Shown here piece by piece: positions 15,462 through 24,505 of a DNA stretch of 33,984 nt (position 1 is its first letter; every line of letters begins with the position of its first letter). The translations under genes and the position numbers were made by a program. The notes under the pieces are model-generated. The model searched no databases and was not told the origin of the DNA. It saw nothing but the letters and a program-made list of their open reading frames with translations. Source of the DNA: Chlorobiaceae bacterium (GTDB lineage Bacteria > Bacteroidota > Chlorobiia > Chlorobiales > Chlorobiaceae); the NCBI GenBank assembly GCA_016927285.1, contig JAFGMZ010000032.1, positions 1 to 33,984 of the forward strand, in the 5' to 3' direction.

Positions 15462-18400
15462 GGTTTCTGATTGATCAATTCGTTGATGGCTGATGCCAGC
15501 GGTTGCATTTTTACTGGTTTTTTGAGGATTTTAATAATGCCATAGTAATCGAGCGGTCTTGAATGATCAATATCTTTTCCGTAACCGGTCATGAGCATTA
15601 TGGGGAGCGACGGGTTGATGCTATGGATTTTTTTCGCTAATTCTATGCCGGTCATTTCCGGCATGGTAAGATCAGTAATAAGTATATCGAAAAAATCTGT
15701 TTTCTTTTTGAAAAGTTCAAGCGCATCAACCGGCGAATTGCAGGTTTCAGTATGATAGCCCAGTCTGGAAAGCATCAGGGCGATCATTTTTGTCGTAGCC
15801 GGTTCATCATCGATAAACAGGATGCTGCCGCTTCCTTGCGGGATCAAGTTTGCCGTTTCGATGTTTTCAACGTCTTTGTCGATGACCGGCAGGAAAATAC
15901 GGAAGGTTGATCCTGCGCCTTCATGGCTTTCTACGGTTATCGCTCCTTTACAGCTTTTGATGATCCCGTGTACGACAGGAAGTCCAAGCCCAGTCCCTTT
16001 GTTGACCGGCTTTGTCGTGAAAAACGGTTCGAACAGACGTTCCATGGTGGCGTTGCTCATGCCTGTGCCGGTATCCTTTACAGAAAGCATGATGCAATCT
16101 TCTCCCTGAAGCGATGATTCCGGATAATCAGGATGATCAGACGTAACATCTCTCAGTTCTATGGTGATGGTTCCAACTGAGTTTTCCAGGGCATGAAATG
16201 CATTGGTGCAGAGGTTCACGATTACCTGGTGCATTTGAGATGGATCGGCCAGAACATTTCTGCATGTATCGTCGATATGCTGCTGTATGGAAATTGTTGA
16301 AGGAATCGATGCCCGTAGCAGTTTGAGCGCTTCCTTGAGGATTGCCTGCAGGCAAACCGGTCCAGGATTATTTTCCTCGGGTCGGCTGAATGTCAGAATC
16401 TGCGAGACAAGGTTTTTTGCCCGTTCGGCTGCCGTCATGATTTCCTGTATATACTCAGCAACAGGGTCTTCGGCAGAAAGGCTGGTCAATGCCATTTCGG
16501 CATAGCCCAGTATCGGCACCAGAATATTGTTGAAATCGTGGGCGATTCCTCCCGCAAGGGTGCCGATTGTTTCGAGTTTCTGGTTTTTTCTCAGATTCGC
16601 TTCAAAGAGCATTTTTCTCTCATCTTCGGCTATCCGTTCGGTAACGTCGATCAGAATGCCGTCAATGCCCCGATAGTCGCCTTCGGGTGTGAATATCGAT
16701 GATCTGCGGTCCTCTATCCACCTGATAGAACCATCTTCGGTAAACATTCTGTAAATAATTACGCACGATGCCTTGTGCTCACGGAGCATTCTGTTCGTTT
16801 CCCGTACCATGTCGCGATCATCGGGATGGATGATTGTCATTGCTGTTCTCATCGGTTCCGGCGATTCGGCGACTTTCAGCAGGTACTTGTATTCAGCCGC
16901 CATACTGAGGAATCTGATTGCGCCGTTGGCTTCGATACGATAGACTGAGCCGGGAATATTGTCGATGATAGATTTGGATTCCTGGCTGATTCTTTTTTGA
17001 ACGGCGCTTTCCCTGAGGGCTTCTTCGGCTTTTTTCAGAGATGTGAGGTCAACCACGATCCCTCTTCCTCCGGTTACGACGCCGTTTTTTGTGACAGGCG
17101 AGCTATAAAGCATACCGGGGAATACCGTACCGTTCTTTCTTAGGCCCGTAAGCTCGATGGTCTCGGATTTTTCCTGCAAAATCATCCCGAGCGTTTGTTC
17201 GAGGATCTGTCTTTCTTCCGGCAAGCATAAACGGAATGCCGAAAAACCCGAGTCGAACTCATCGGCAGAATATCCGAATAAGTCAAGACTTTTCCTGTTA
17301 TGGTAGCTGATCAGCCCATTGGTATCGGTTTCCAGCACGGAGAGCGGGAGAAACTCGGTCAACTCTCTGAATCGCAGTTCGCTTTCCTTCAGGGCCGATT
17401 CGCTTTGTATTCTTTCGTTGATATCTCTGCTGATGCCGAAAAGTACAGGTTGTCCATTCCAGATTCCGGGGTTGATTTTTGTTTCTACCGGAATCAGTTC
17501 GCCTGATTTGGTCAGCAGGGGAACGAGGCAGACGGTTTGTTTTCCTGCAATCATCCGCTCGATGTTGCGCATTGCCTCATCTTTCCGGTCAGGGGGATGT
17601 GTTTTCAGGACATGCATGCCGCAGAGTTCCTGATCGGTGTAGCCGAGCGCCTCCCGACATGTATGATTGGTATGCAGAATCGTGCCGTTCGTATCGACGA
17701 TAAAGAGCATGTCGTCGATAGTATTGAATAGTGTCTCAAGGTTTCTGTTCGCAGTATTGATCAGTTCTTCATGTTCTGCCTGCACGATGGCCGCTCCAAT
17801 CTGGGATGCGACGGTTTCAAGAGCTGTCCTGGAAAATTCAGGCACCGCCTCGAGTGAGTGGGATGCGACGTTGAGGCTCGCGATCACTTTTTTTCTGCTG
17901 ACGATTGGCAGTATGGCAATCGCTTTAAGGCCTTCGCCCCGGATAATACTGACCGAATTCGCAGGTATATCGGCCATTAATGAGTACACGGCTTTGCCCT
18001 TCAGGATGAGCCGGCACTGCTCCGAATCCAAAGGGTAGGACGAGGCTGCTGTCAGGAAGCTTTCCGGCAGACCTGCGCTTGCCGCGAGTTGCATGCAGTT
18101 GTCAGTGTCCTTAAAGAGGTAGATGCCTCCGCAATCCATGCCGGATATTTCCAGTGCGGTATGCAGGCAGTTATCGAGGGTCTCCTCAATCGACGATGAG
18201 GCGCTGAGCTTCAGCGCAAGATCCAGTTGGTGCTGTATGAGCAACTCAATCTGTTTTCTTTGCAGCGCATTGGCGATGATCCCTCCGGCAAGCTTGAGCA
18301 CCGAAGCGTTTTCTTCGCTCCATTGTCGTTCTTGGGTTACGGCATCGAAACCTACATAACCGAACGGTATCGAGCCTGAGATAAGCGGGATGAGAATCAG

Positions 18401-19648
18401 GGAAAGGATATCCTGCTGTTGAAGGATATCCTTTTCGGCGCAGGCTTCATCGGGCAGTTCCGATACTCTGGGCACGATGATGATTTCATTGTTTGCGATT
18501 TTTGCCGTCGACCATGCGAAAATATTCGTGGGAAGCTGTTTAAGGATATCAATCTGCGGCTCGATGCCCGGCGCGCACCATTCATGGGTGTTGTCCATAA
18601 GCCGCAGGTTGTCGTAGTACTGGAAAATATAGCTACGGTCGGCCTGTACGAATTTTCCGATGGATTCCAGGGCATTGTTGATCATGCTGTCAATGCTGCC
18701 GGCAGGAATGTTGATGAACTGGTTGGCGAGCGATGAGATAAGTCGCTCGAACTCGCGATTATAGGCAAGTGCTGTTTCGGTGGCTTTTCTTGAAGTTATA
18801 TCAAGGATATAGCCTTCGAAATGCGTGACGTCTCCCTTTTCGTTGCGGATCATGATCGTGTAATCATAGACGCAGATAACGGAGCCATCCTTTTTGCAAA
18901 TCCGGTATTCCTGATCGAAGGATGATCTTTCTTCATCGGCGGAGAACTCGGTTATTTCCGCTATAATCCTTGACAGATCGTCAGGATGTATCAGATTGGC
19001 ATAAAGTATGCCGTGCGCACTCAGCTCTGAAGCTTCGAATCCGGTGATTTTTCCGCAATTGACCGAGGCGATTTCAATCGGCCATCCGGGACTGTTCGCC
19101 CATCTGAAAACCATGACGGGGCCGCCGGCAAAAAGGTTTCTTTCACGCAGGAGTTGCTCTTCGGCCAGCTTGGCAGCCGTGATGTCCTGATGGGAACCAG
19201 CCATCCGTAAAGGGTTGCCGTCAGGATCCCGTTCATACACTTTCCCGCGGTCGAGCACCCAGATCCAATGTCCTTTTTTATGCTTCATGCGGACCTCGGC
19301 CTCATAATAGTCGCAGTGACCCTCGAAATGACTTTTTAGCAACAGGTTCGATTTCGCAAGGTCTTCGGGATGGCAGTAGCTGGTCCATGTTTTTATGGTG
19401 ACCGGTTCAAGTTCTTCGATGGTATAACCGATCATCGCTGCCCAGTGGCGGTTGATGGTGACATCGTCTGTTTCGATCCACCAGTCCCAGTACCCGGCCC
19501 TTGTGCCATCAAGCGCCATCTCAAGACGCTTGTTTCTGTTTTCGAGATTTGTAATCTCGGCCTGTAGTTCTGCAAGCTGTTTATTTGTTTCGGGAAGATC
19601 GTTTCCCGTCTTCGTTGGTTCTGTACGATTCATCATTTCGAGTTTCAT
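15458..19648 (-). CDS. Multi-PAS/GAF hybrid sensor histidine kinase
   Basis: A 1396-residue protein without evident transmembrane segments, so it should sense cytoplasmic signals. From the N-terminus: a short coiled coil (20-45), PAS domains at about 45-165 and 170-295, GAF domains at about 300-465 and 470-630, and three more PAS domains at about 635-750, 755-875 and 890-1010. Then come HisKA with phospho-acceptor His1037 in GGIAHDFNN, a HATPase domain (Asn1149, DTGTGM, GTGLGL) and a receiver domain with Asp1326 in LITDLTMP and Lys1377. The ligands are not evident. A consensus promoter lies 110 bases upstream and a response regulator gene overlaps its end. Confidence 0.93.
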   Translation of the reverse strand: MKLEMMNRTEPTKTGNDLPETNKQLAELQAEITNLENRNKRLEMALDGTRAGYWDWWIETDDVTINRHWAAMIGYTIEELEPVTIKTWTSYCHPEDLAKSNLLLKSHFEGHCDYYEAEVRMKHKKGHWIWVLDRGKVYERDPDGNPLRMAGSHQDITAAKLAEEQLLRERNLFAGGPVMVFRWANSPGWPIEIASVNCGKITGFEASELSAHGILYANLIHPDDLSRIIAEITEFSADEERSSFDQEYRICKKDGSVICVYDYTIMIRNEKGDVTHFEGYILDITSRKATETALAYNREFERLISSLANQFINIPAGSIDSMINNALESIGKFVQADRSYIFQYYDNLRLMDNTHEWCAPGIEPQIDILKQLPTNIFAWSTAKIANNEIIIVPRVSELPDEACAEKDILQQQDILSLILIPLISGSIPFGYVGFDAVTQERQWSEENASVLKLAGGIIANALQRKQIELLIQHQLDLALKLSASSSIEETLDNCLHTALEISGMDCGGIYLFKDTDNCMQLAASAGLPESFLTAASSYPLDSEQCRLILKGKAVYSLMADIPANSVSIIRGEGLKAIAILPIVSRKKVIASLNVASHSLEAVPEFSRTALETVASQIGAAIVQAEHEELINTANRNLETLFNTIDDMLFIVDTNGTILHTNHTCREALGYTDQELCGMHVLKTHPPDRKDEAMRNIERMIAGKQTVCLVPLLTKSGELIPVETKINPGIWNGQPVLFGISRDINERIQSESALKESELRFRELTEFLPLSVLETDTNGLISYHNRKSLDLFGYSADEFDSGFSAFRLCLPEERQILEQTLGMILQEKSETIELTGLRKNGTVFPGMLYSSPVTKNGVVTGGRGIVVDLTSLKKAEEALRESAVQKRISQESKSIIDNIPGSVYRIEANGAIRFLSMAAEYKYLLKVAESPEPMRTAMTIIHPDDRDMVRETNRMLREHKASCVIIYRMFTEDGSIRWIEDRRSSIFTPEGDYRGIDGILIDVTERIAEDERKMLFEANLRKNQKLETIGTLAGGIAHDFNNILVPILGYAEMALTSLSAEDPVAEYIQEIMTAAERAKNLVSQILTFSRPEENNPGPVCLQAILKEALKLLRASIPSTISIQQHIDDTCRNVLADPSQMHQVIVNLCTNAFHALENSVGTITIELRDVTSDHPDYPESSLQGEDCIMLSVKDTGTGMSNATMERLFEPFFTTKPVNKGTGLGLPVVHGIIKSCKGAITVESHEGAGSTFRIFLPVIDKDVENIETANLIPQGSGSILFIDDEPATTKMIALMLSRLGYHTETCNSPVDALELFKKKTDFFDILITDLTMPEMTGIELAKKIHSINPSLPIMLMTGYGKDIDHSRPLDYYGIIKILKKPVKMQPLASAINELINQKP

Positions 19649-19761
19649 TAAACAGGAACCAGGGACCTCGAGAAGCGTTTATGTCGGATCAACCTGTTAT
19701 GTCCGGATCATCACTGACCGGCAGAGAGCTGGCGGGGGCTCGAGCGAAGGGAATTTAACCA

Positions 19762-19789
19762 ATTATAACATTTCGGTTTCATTTGTCAA
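19762..19789 (-). promoter_or_regulatory. Consensus sigma70-type promoter for the histidine kinase operon
   Basis: Read on the minus strand, TTGACA (19789-19784) and TATAAT (19767-19762) are separated by 16 bases, a perfect match to both hexamers. It points at the kinase gene and would give a leader of about 100 bases. It begins just beyond the end of the symporter gene. Confidence 0.75.
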
Positions 19790-19826
19790 AAGCAGGTTTT
19801 CCGTCAGGGCAGGGAGGGTTCGGATG

Positions 19827-21230
19827 TTATCCGGATTTGGTGCGTTTCGTGATGAGCATATCCATTATGAAGGCCGTAAACAGGTTCGCGATGACGGAAA
19901 CCAGAATGTACCAGGTCCATGCGATGCCGTAAAGCTTGAGAAGAAACACGATACCCATGCTTGCCAGAAGGCCGGCGGCAAGGCTTGCCGGCTGGAAATG
20001 CCTGTTTGTTCTGGAGAGCAGGAAGAGTCCGAGCAGTCCGCCGTAGGTGAACGATGCGATTTCCAGTCCCATCATAATGATAGCCTTGTCGCTTTCGTCG
20101 AACATGAGTGCGATGCTGATGAGTACCGCCGCCCAGCCTGCACTTATGATTTTCGACATGCCAAGCGATGCCCTTCCGCCCAACAGATCGGTGACTGTCG
20201 ATGCCGCAAGCGAGTTGATCGATGAGGAAATTGTCGACATGGCTGCAGAAAGTATGCCGGCAAGCAGTACTCCCTTCAGTCCGGAAGGAAGGTAATTGAC
20301 GATGAACGTCGCGAATTCGCGGTCTTTAGCCTGCGGAATGTCATGCATGAACAGGTACATCAGCGAGCCGGCAAGCAGAAAAATCATGAATTGAAAAAAT
20401 ACAAAAAATCCGCTGCCGATCAGGGCCTTTCGCGCAGAATTGAGATCGCCGCAGCCAAGCGCTCGTTGCACCATCATATAATCGATACCATGGGATGCGA
20501 ACGACAGGAATATGCCTCCGATGAACGCGCTGCCGAAGCTCATGGGGTTAAACAGGATATTACCCTTCGTGTTCAGCATGGTGAACTTACCGGAGTCGGC
20601 AAGAGCGACAAGGGTTTCCGGCAGGCTGGTTTCAAGGTGTATCAGGATAAAGGTAATGGTGATGACCCCACCCAGAAGATAGAGTCCGAACTGGATGCTG
20701 TCAAGCCAGACAACGGTTTTCAGCCCTCCCGAAATGGTATAGGCCAGCGTGACAATGCCGATTATCATTACAGAGACAGGGAGAGACCATCCTGTCACGA
20801 CCTGCACGACGACACCCGTCGCAAGGAATCTTACGCCGTCCCCGAGGATTCTGGTGACGAGAAAGACGACGGAGGCAAGCTTCTGCATGCCGCTGCCGAA
20901 TCTTGTGCCGATGACTTCATAGATCGACGTTACGCCGTTTCTGAAATAAACCGGCAGGAGCAGGACGCTTACGAGCATTCTTCCGAATATGTAGCCAAGC
21001 GGGAGTTGCAGGAATGTCCAGTCGCCCCGATAAGCGATACCCGGAACGCTTACGAAGGTCAGTACCGATGTTTCCGTGGCGACGATGGAGAGCATTGCGA
21101 CGATCCAGGGAAGCTTGTGACCGCCGAGGAAATAGTCTCCGGTATTTTTATTGCTTTTTCCCTGCCAGAACCCCAGCAGGATACTTCCGGCCAGGAAAAA
21201 GACGATGATCGCGATGTCGAGTGCCTGCAT
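19827..21230 (-). CDS. Sodium:solute symporter (SSS family)
   Basis: A 467-residue integral membrane protein with about 12-13 hydrophobic segments and the SSS family features. These are an N-terminal NTGDYFLGGHKLPW loop, ATETSVLTFVSVPG, and the G-x-x-TVVWLDSIQF segment after TM6. The family uses the sodium gradient to import sugars, amino acids, vitamins or sialic acid. As the last gene of the kinase-nucleotidyltransferase-NamZ operon (21-base gap from NamZ) it most likely imports a cell-wall amino sugar or muropeptide sugar; that substrate is inferred from context. From memory, an SSS-type transporter has been linked to MurNAc import in a Bacteroidetes species, which would fit. Confidence 0.88.
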   Translation of the reverse strand: MQALDIAIIVFFLAGSILLGFWQGKSNKNTGDYFLGGHKLPWIVAMLSIVATETSVLTFVSVPGIAYRGDWTFLQLPLGYIFGRMLVSVLLLPVYFRNGVTSIYEVIGTRFGSGMQKLASVVFLVTRILGDGVRFLATGVVVQVVTGWSLPVSVMIIGIVTLAYTISGGLKTVVWLDSIQFGLYLLGGVITITFILIHLETSLPETLVALADSGKFTMLNTKGNILFNPMSFGSAFIGGIFLSFASHGIDYMMVQRALGCGDLNSARKALIGSGFFVFFQFMIFLLAGSLMYLFMHDIPQAKDREFATFIVNYLPSGLKGVLLAGILSAAMSTISSSINSLAASTVTDLLGGRASLGMSKIISAGWAAVLISIALMFDESDKAIIMMGLEIASFTYGGLLGLFLLSRTNRHFQPASLAAGLLASMGIVFLLKLYGIAWTWYILVSVIANLFTAFIMDMLITKRTKSG

Positions 21231-21251
21231 GGATGAAGATTGTTAACTCGA

Positions 21252-22418
21252 TTATCGGTAAAGATGGAAGCCGGCTTTCGCGGCGAGGAAGTCAGTTTCC
21301 TCCTGTTTCCAGGAGCTGATGACCGTTGCCGCGTCACGGCCATCGAGTATCGCTGAACGGATGGCGTCGTTTCCGGCGAGCAGATCGAATGCCGGAATGG
21401 TGTCATTGAATTCGTAGACTCCGTGGAGAAAATGCAGATCGAGAGGATACAGCTTGCAGATTGCTGCCGTAAGCGCAACAGCGGCAGCAAAAGGCCTGAA
21501 CCGGCGGTGATCGCAGACATGCAGCCAGAGTCCGCCTATCGTCTCTTCCCTGAATTTGTGAAATGTAGGCTTGAACCAGGTCGGACGGAGGAAAACTCCT
21601 TCGAATTCCGGCCCCTGGCACTTTTCCAGCAAATGGCCGGGGTTAATGAAAGGTGCGCCGAAGAGCTGGAAAGGCGTTGTGGTACCCCGTCCTTCAGATA
21701 CGTTCAGTCCTTCGAAAAGGCACATTCCCGGATAGACTGCCGCTGTTTCAACAGAGGGCATGTTTGGCGACGGTGGTACCCAGGGAAGACCGGTTTCAGG
21801 GAAAAGCATGGAACGGTTCCATCCCTGCATGGACAGAACGGTGAGTCTGATATCGAGTTTTTTCCAGTCGCGATAGAGCAGAGCCAGTTCGCCGGGAGTC
21901 ATACCGTGCCTTACCGGAACAGGGAAAATTCCGACGAAAGATCGGTAAGCCATGTCGAGGAGCGGTCCTTCCACAAGATCTCCTCCAAGCGGGTTGGGGC
22001 GATCGAGCACCATGATTTCCAGATCCCTGCCCGCAGCCGCTTCCATGAAGAGGGCGAGCGTGTTGACATAGGTATAGTAGCGCGCGCCTATGTCCTGGAT
22101 GTCGAACAGAATCAGGTCGAGGTCGTCGAGCATGGCGCTTTCAGGGATGAGCGTATCGGCAGAACAGCCGTACAGGCTTATCACTTCGAAATCCGGTGCT
22201 GGTTGTTGGTTTCCGACGGCGATTTGGTCCTGTTCGGTTGCGAACAGGCCGTGTTCCGGAGAAAATATCTTTCTTATCTTCAGCCCGTTTTCCCGGAGCA
22301 CGTTCCATGAGTACCTCAGGTCGGAAGTGACCGATGTCTGGTTGACTATCATGCCGATAGTCCGGTTTCGGTACCTCTCGATGTTTTCAAGAAAAATGTC
22401 AAGGCCTGTCGCTACCAT
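21252..22418 (-). CDS. NamZ-type exo-beta-N-acetylmuramidase (DUF1343), no signal peptide
   Basis: A 388-residue member of the DUF1343/NamZ family, whose characterised members release MurNAc from the non-reducing end of peptidoglycan fragments. Family motifs are present: GMIVNQTSV near the start, FSPEHGLF, LILFDIQDIGARYYTY, VLDRPNPLGG and EGRGTTTPFQLFGAP. Unlike secreted NamZ proteins it begins directly with the catalytic domain (MVATGLDIFLENI). A TAA stop lies in frame just upstream, so no hidden signal peptide exists and a cytoplasmic location is predicted. It sits 21 bases after the nucleotidyltransferase gene and 21 before the symporter gene. Confidence 0.88.
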   Translation of the reverse strand: MVATGLDIFLENIERYRNRTIGMIVNQTSVTSDLRYSWNVLRENGLKIRKIFSPEHGLFATEQDQIAVGNQQPAPDFEVISLYGCSADTLIPESAMLDDLDLILFDIQDIGARYYTYVNTLALFMEAAAGRDLEIMVLDRPNPLGGDLVEGPLLDMAYRSFVGIFPVPVRHGMTPGELALLYRDWKKLDIRLTVLSMQGWNRSMLFPETGLPWVPPSPNMPSVETAAVYPGMCLFEGLNVSEGRGTTTPFQLFGAPFINPGHLLEKCQGPEFEGVFLRPTWFKPTFHKFREETIGGLWLHVCDHRRFRPFAAAVALTAAICKLYPLDLHFLHGVYEFNDTIPAFDLLAGNDAIRSAILDGRDAATVISSWKQEETDFLAAKAGFHLYR

Positions 22419-22439
22419 AGCAGTCGATTGTTCGTTGGT

Positions 22440-23375
22440 TTATTCTGCCAGTCGAAGGGTTTCGTGTCTGTCGCGTATGCTGTTGCGGAGATGTTCCCCC
22501 ATGACTGCCTTTGCTCCTGGAAGGAGTACCGAGTTTTCAATGACAGCGCCGTTGCCGATTACGCAGCCAGATCCTATGACCGAATGGATGACGGTGGCTT
22601 CGGGGGCTATCGACGCATCCGCAGCTACGCGTCGCGGTTCTATGCCGATGGCCTCCCGAACCCTTCGGGTAAGTCTTTCCGGCAGCATGTTCGAGCCCGT
22701 GTTGGCATTGAGGTAGTTCTCAGGAGTTCCGATGTCCATCCACGAGCCGGAATGTCTGAAAGCGCCGAGGCCGCCATGATCGATCAGTCCGGTAAAACCC
22801 GTATCGACAATGCTTGAATACTCATCATTCAGGTATCGGAATATGTCAGGGCTCAAGAGGGCCGTGCCGGTATAGATCAGCGACGATGCCAGGCCGGTAT
22901 TACGCATGTTTCTGAAATCCCGGACCTGGCCGTTTTCTACTCCTACGCTGCCGATAGCATGAGCATCGGATGTTGCATAGAGCGCGAGTGTGCCAGGCAG
23001 TCCCGATTCCTGATGGCGCCGGACGAAAGCCGCAAAATCGATATCGGCGATAATGTCGCTGTTGATGAGAAGAAAGTCTCCGTCGTCGAGCAGTCGTTCG
23101 CATTTTTTCAGTCCGCCTCCGGTCCCGAGGATTGTTTTTTCTTCGGAAAAGGAAATTGACAGCCCATCCAAATCAAATGATTCGATGCTTTTACAGATGT
23201 CTGCGGCATGATGATGGATGTTGCAGATAATGTCGGTAATGCCGACCTCTTTGAGCAGGGCAAAGGTATACAGAATGGCCGGCACATTGAGTATGGGAAT
23301 CAGGGGCTTCGGAAGATGTAACGTGAACGGCCTGAGCCTGGTGCCGAAACCGGCGGCAAGTACGAATGCTTTCAT
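22440..23375 (-). CDS. Sugar-1-phosphate nucleotidyltransferase, MurU-like
   Basis: A 311-residue NTP-transferase. The N-terminal Rossmann-like domain has AAGFGTRLRPFT and PKPLIPI, with LINSDIIADID as the metal-binding Asp motif. The C-terminal part (about 245-300) holds left-handed beta-helix hexapeptides (SIAPEATVIHSVIGSGCVIGNGAVI). The family includes mannose-1-phosphate guanylyltransferases and MurU, which makes UDP-MurNAc from MurNAc 1-phosphate. MurU itself lacks the beta-helix, so sequence alone does not decide. The four-base overlap with an AmgK-like kinase and the NamZ neighbour favour MurU-type activity. Nucleotide preference is unproven. Confidence 0.85.
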   Translation of the reverse strand: MKAFVLAAGFGTRLRPFTLHLPKPLIPILNVPAILYTFALLKEVGITDIICNIHHHAADICKSIESFDLDGLSISFSEEKTILGTGGGLKKCERLLDDGDFLLINSDIIADIDFAAFVRRHQESGLPGTLALYATSDAHAIGSVGVENGQVRDFRNMRNTGLASSLIYTGTALLSPDIFRYLNDEYSSIVDTGFTGLIDHGGLGAFRHSGSWMDIGTPENYLNANTGSNMLPERLTRRVREAIGIEPRRVAADASIAPEATVIHSVIGSGCVIGNGAVIENSVLLPGAKAVMGEHLRNSIRDRHETLRLAE

Positions 23376-24391
23376 CGGTTGTGTCGTGCTTCAATGATCG
23401 GCATGAGGAGTCTGCCGACTTTTTTCAGTTCATCTCTTCCGCCAATATAGTCGGCAAGATAGGCCAGTGTTGGCGCGATAGATTGGTCATAAGATTTTTT
23501 TTTCAAAACGGATGACTGGTAGCAGAAGGTGCCGATGGCCTTGATGTTTCTCTGGAATGCCATGAGATCGAATAGGTAGAGATATTCATCGAGACTCATG
23601 GCAGCGACCCCGATTTCAGAGAGTGCCGTGTAGTGGCGGGTTTTCAGTTCATAGACAAGCGCCAGGTCAAGGGTAACGTAAGAGTCCCGGAGAAGGGAAA
23701 CGGCATCATACTGAGGCAGCCCCATCCGTGCATCCTGGAAATCGATGATTACCGGTTTGCCTTCACAGACCATGATGTTTCTGCTGTGGAAATCGCGATG
23801 GTTGAGCACGAAGCGATCGGGCTGTACAAGTATTGCCGATATGATTTCGAACTCGCTGCGCACCAGTCCGGCAGCACGACTGTCGAATGATGCGGTAAAA
23901 TAGTCGAGAAGGGCATGTTCGATAAAAAAATCAAATTCGAACATCAGTTTTTCTCTGTCGAAGGCGAGATTGAACGGCAGATCGCCGGGGTTGCCCGTAA
24001 TAGACTGGATCTGAGCGAGGGTATCGATGACCGTTCGGTAGAGCTCCGCAACCGTTTCGGGGTTTGATCCTTCCTCCGCAATATCCTGGAGCTGGGTCGT
24101 TCCGCAGTCTTCGAGCAGGAGGATGCCTTTTTCTGCATCGACGGCAATCACTTCAGGAACCGGAAGATTATGAGCAGCGAAGATGTCGTGCAGCACAAGA
24201 AACGGGTAGCTGCCAAGGCCCGGGGTTTCCTGAAGCAGAGGATCATAGCAGGCGATCAGGCTTTTTCCGGGCTGTCTGATGCGATAATAACGTCGCGTTG
24301 AGGCATCGCCCTGCACCGGAGCGATGGCGAGTTGCATCTGTTCTTCAGGATTGAAAAAACCCAGAATGCTTTTTCTGATCGTAGCGTCCAT
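23372..24391 (-). CDS. AmgK-like sugar kinase (aminoglycoside phosphotransferase fold)
   Basis: With ATG 24391 the product is 339 residues. The ORF track uses a TTG five codons earlier; neither start has a clear ribosome binding site. The phosphotransferase fold is shown by GDASTRRYYRI (nucleotide loop), LLLEDCG (hinge), the Brenner motif LNHRDFHSRNIMV and IIDFQDARMG. AmgK enzymes phosphorylate MurNAc and GlcNAc at the anomeric position, feeding MurU in the recycling route that bypasses de novo UDP-MurNAc synthesis. The ATGA overlap with the nucleotidyltransferase gene is the same pairing as amgK-murU. It is the first gene of the four-gene operon. Confidence 0.85.
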   Translation of the reverse strand: MDATIRKSILGFFNPEEQMQLAIAPVQGDASTRRYYRIRQPGKSLIACYDPLLQETPGLGSYPFLVLHDIFAAHNLPVPEVIAVDAEKGILLLEDCGTTQLQDIAEEGSNPETVAELYRTVIDTLAQIQSITGNPGDLPFNLAFDREKLMFEFDFFIEHALLDYFTASFDSRAAGLVRSEFEIISAILVQPDRFVLNHRDFHSRNIMVCEGKPVIIDFQDARMGLPQYDAVSLLRDSYVTLDLALVYELKTRHYTALSEIGVAAMSLDEYLYLFDLMAFQRNIKAIGTFCYQSSVLKKKSYDQSIAPTLAYLADYIGGRDELKKVGRLLMPIIEARHNR

Positions 24392-24447
24392 AGTGAAGCG
24401 AGTCAAAAGGCATCATGCGCCGGAATGACAGATCGGTGCGGCATGAT

Positions 24448-24487
24448 AAAAAAAAAGCACCTTATCCCTCTGAGGAATAAGGTGCTT
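24448..24487 (-). terminator. Intrinsic terminator of the CsmB-like gene
   Basis: On the minus strand AAGCACCTTAT pairs with ATAAGGTGCTT (11 bp; 24487-24477 with 24465-24455), followed by a run of T. It begins 18 bases after the stop of the CsmB-like gene and isolates it from the AmgK operon. Confidence 0.9.
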
Positions 24488-24505
24488 CAAAGATAAAGCA
24501 ATTGC

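Noticed and set aside
20343-21236. 297-codon plus-strand frame
   Set aside because: Antisense to the symporter gene; strongly charged low-complexity translation typical of a shadow of membrane-protein codons.
21423-22310. 295-codon plus-strand frame
   Set aside because: Antisense to the NamZ-type gene, whose motifs run the whole length of the minus frame.
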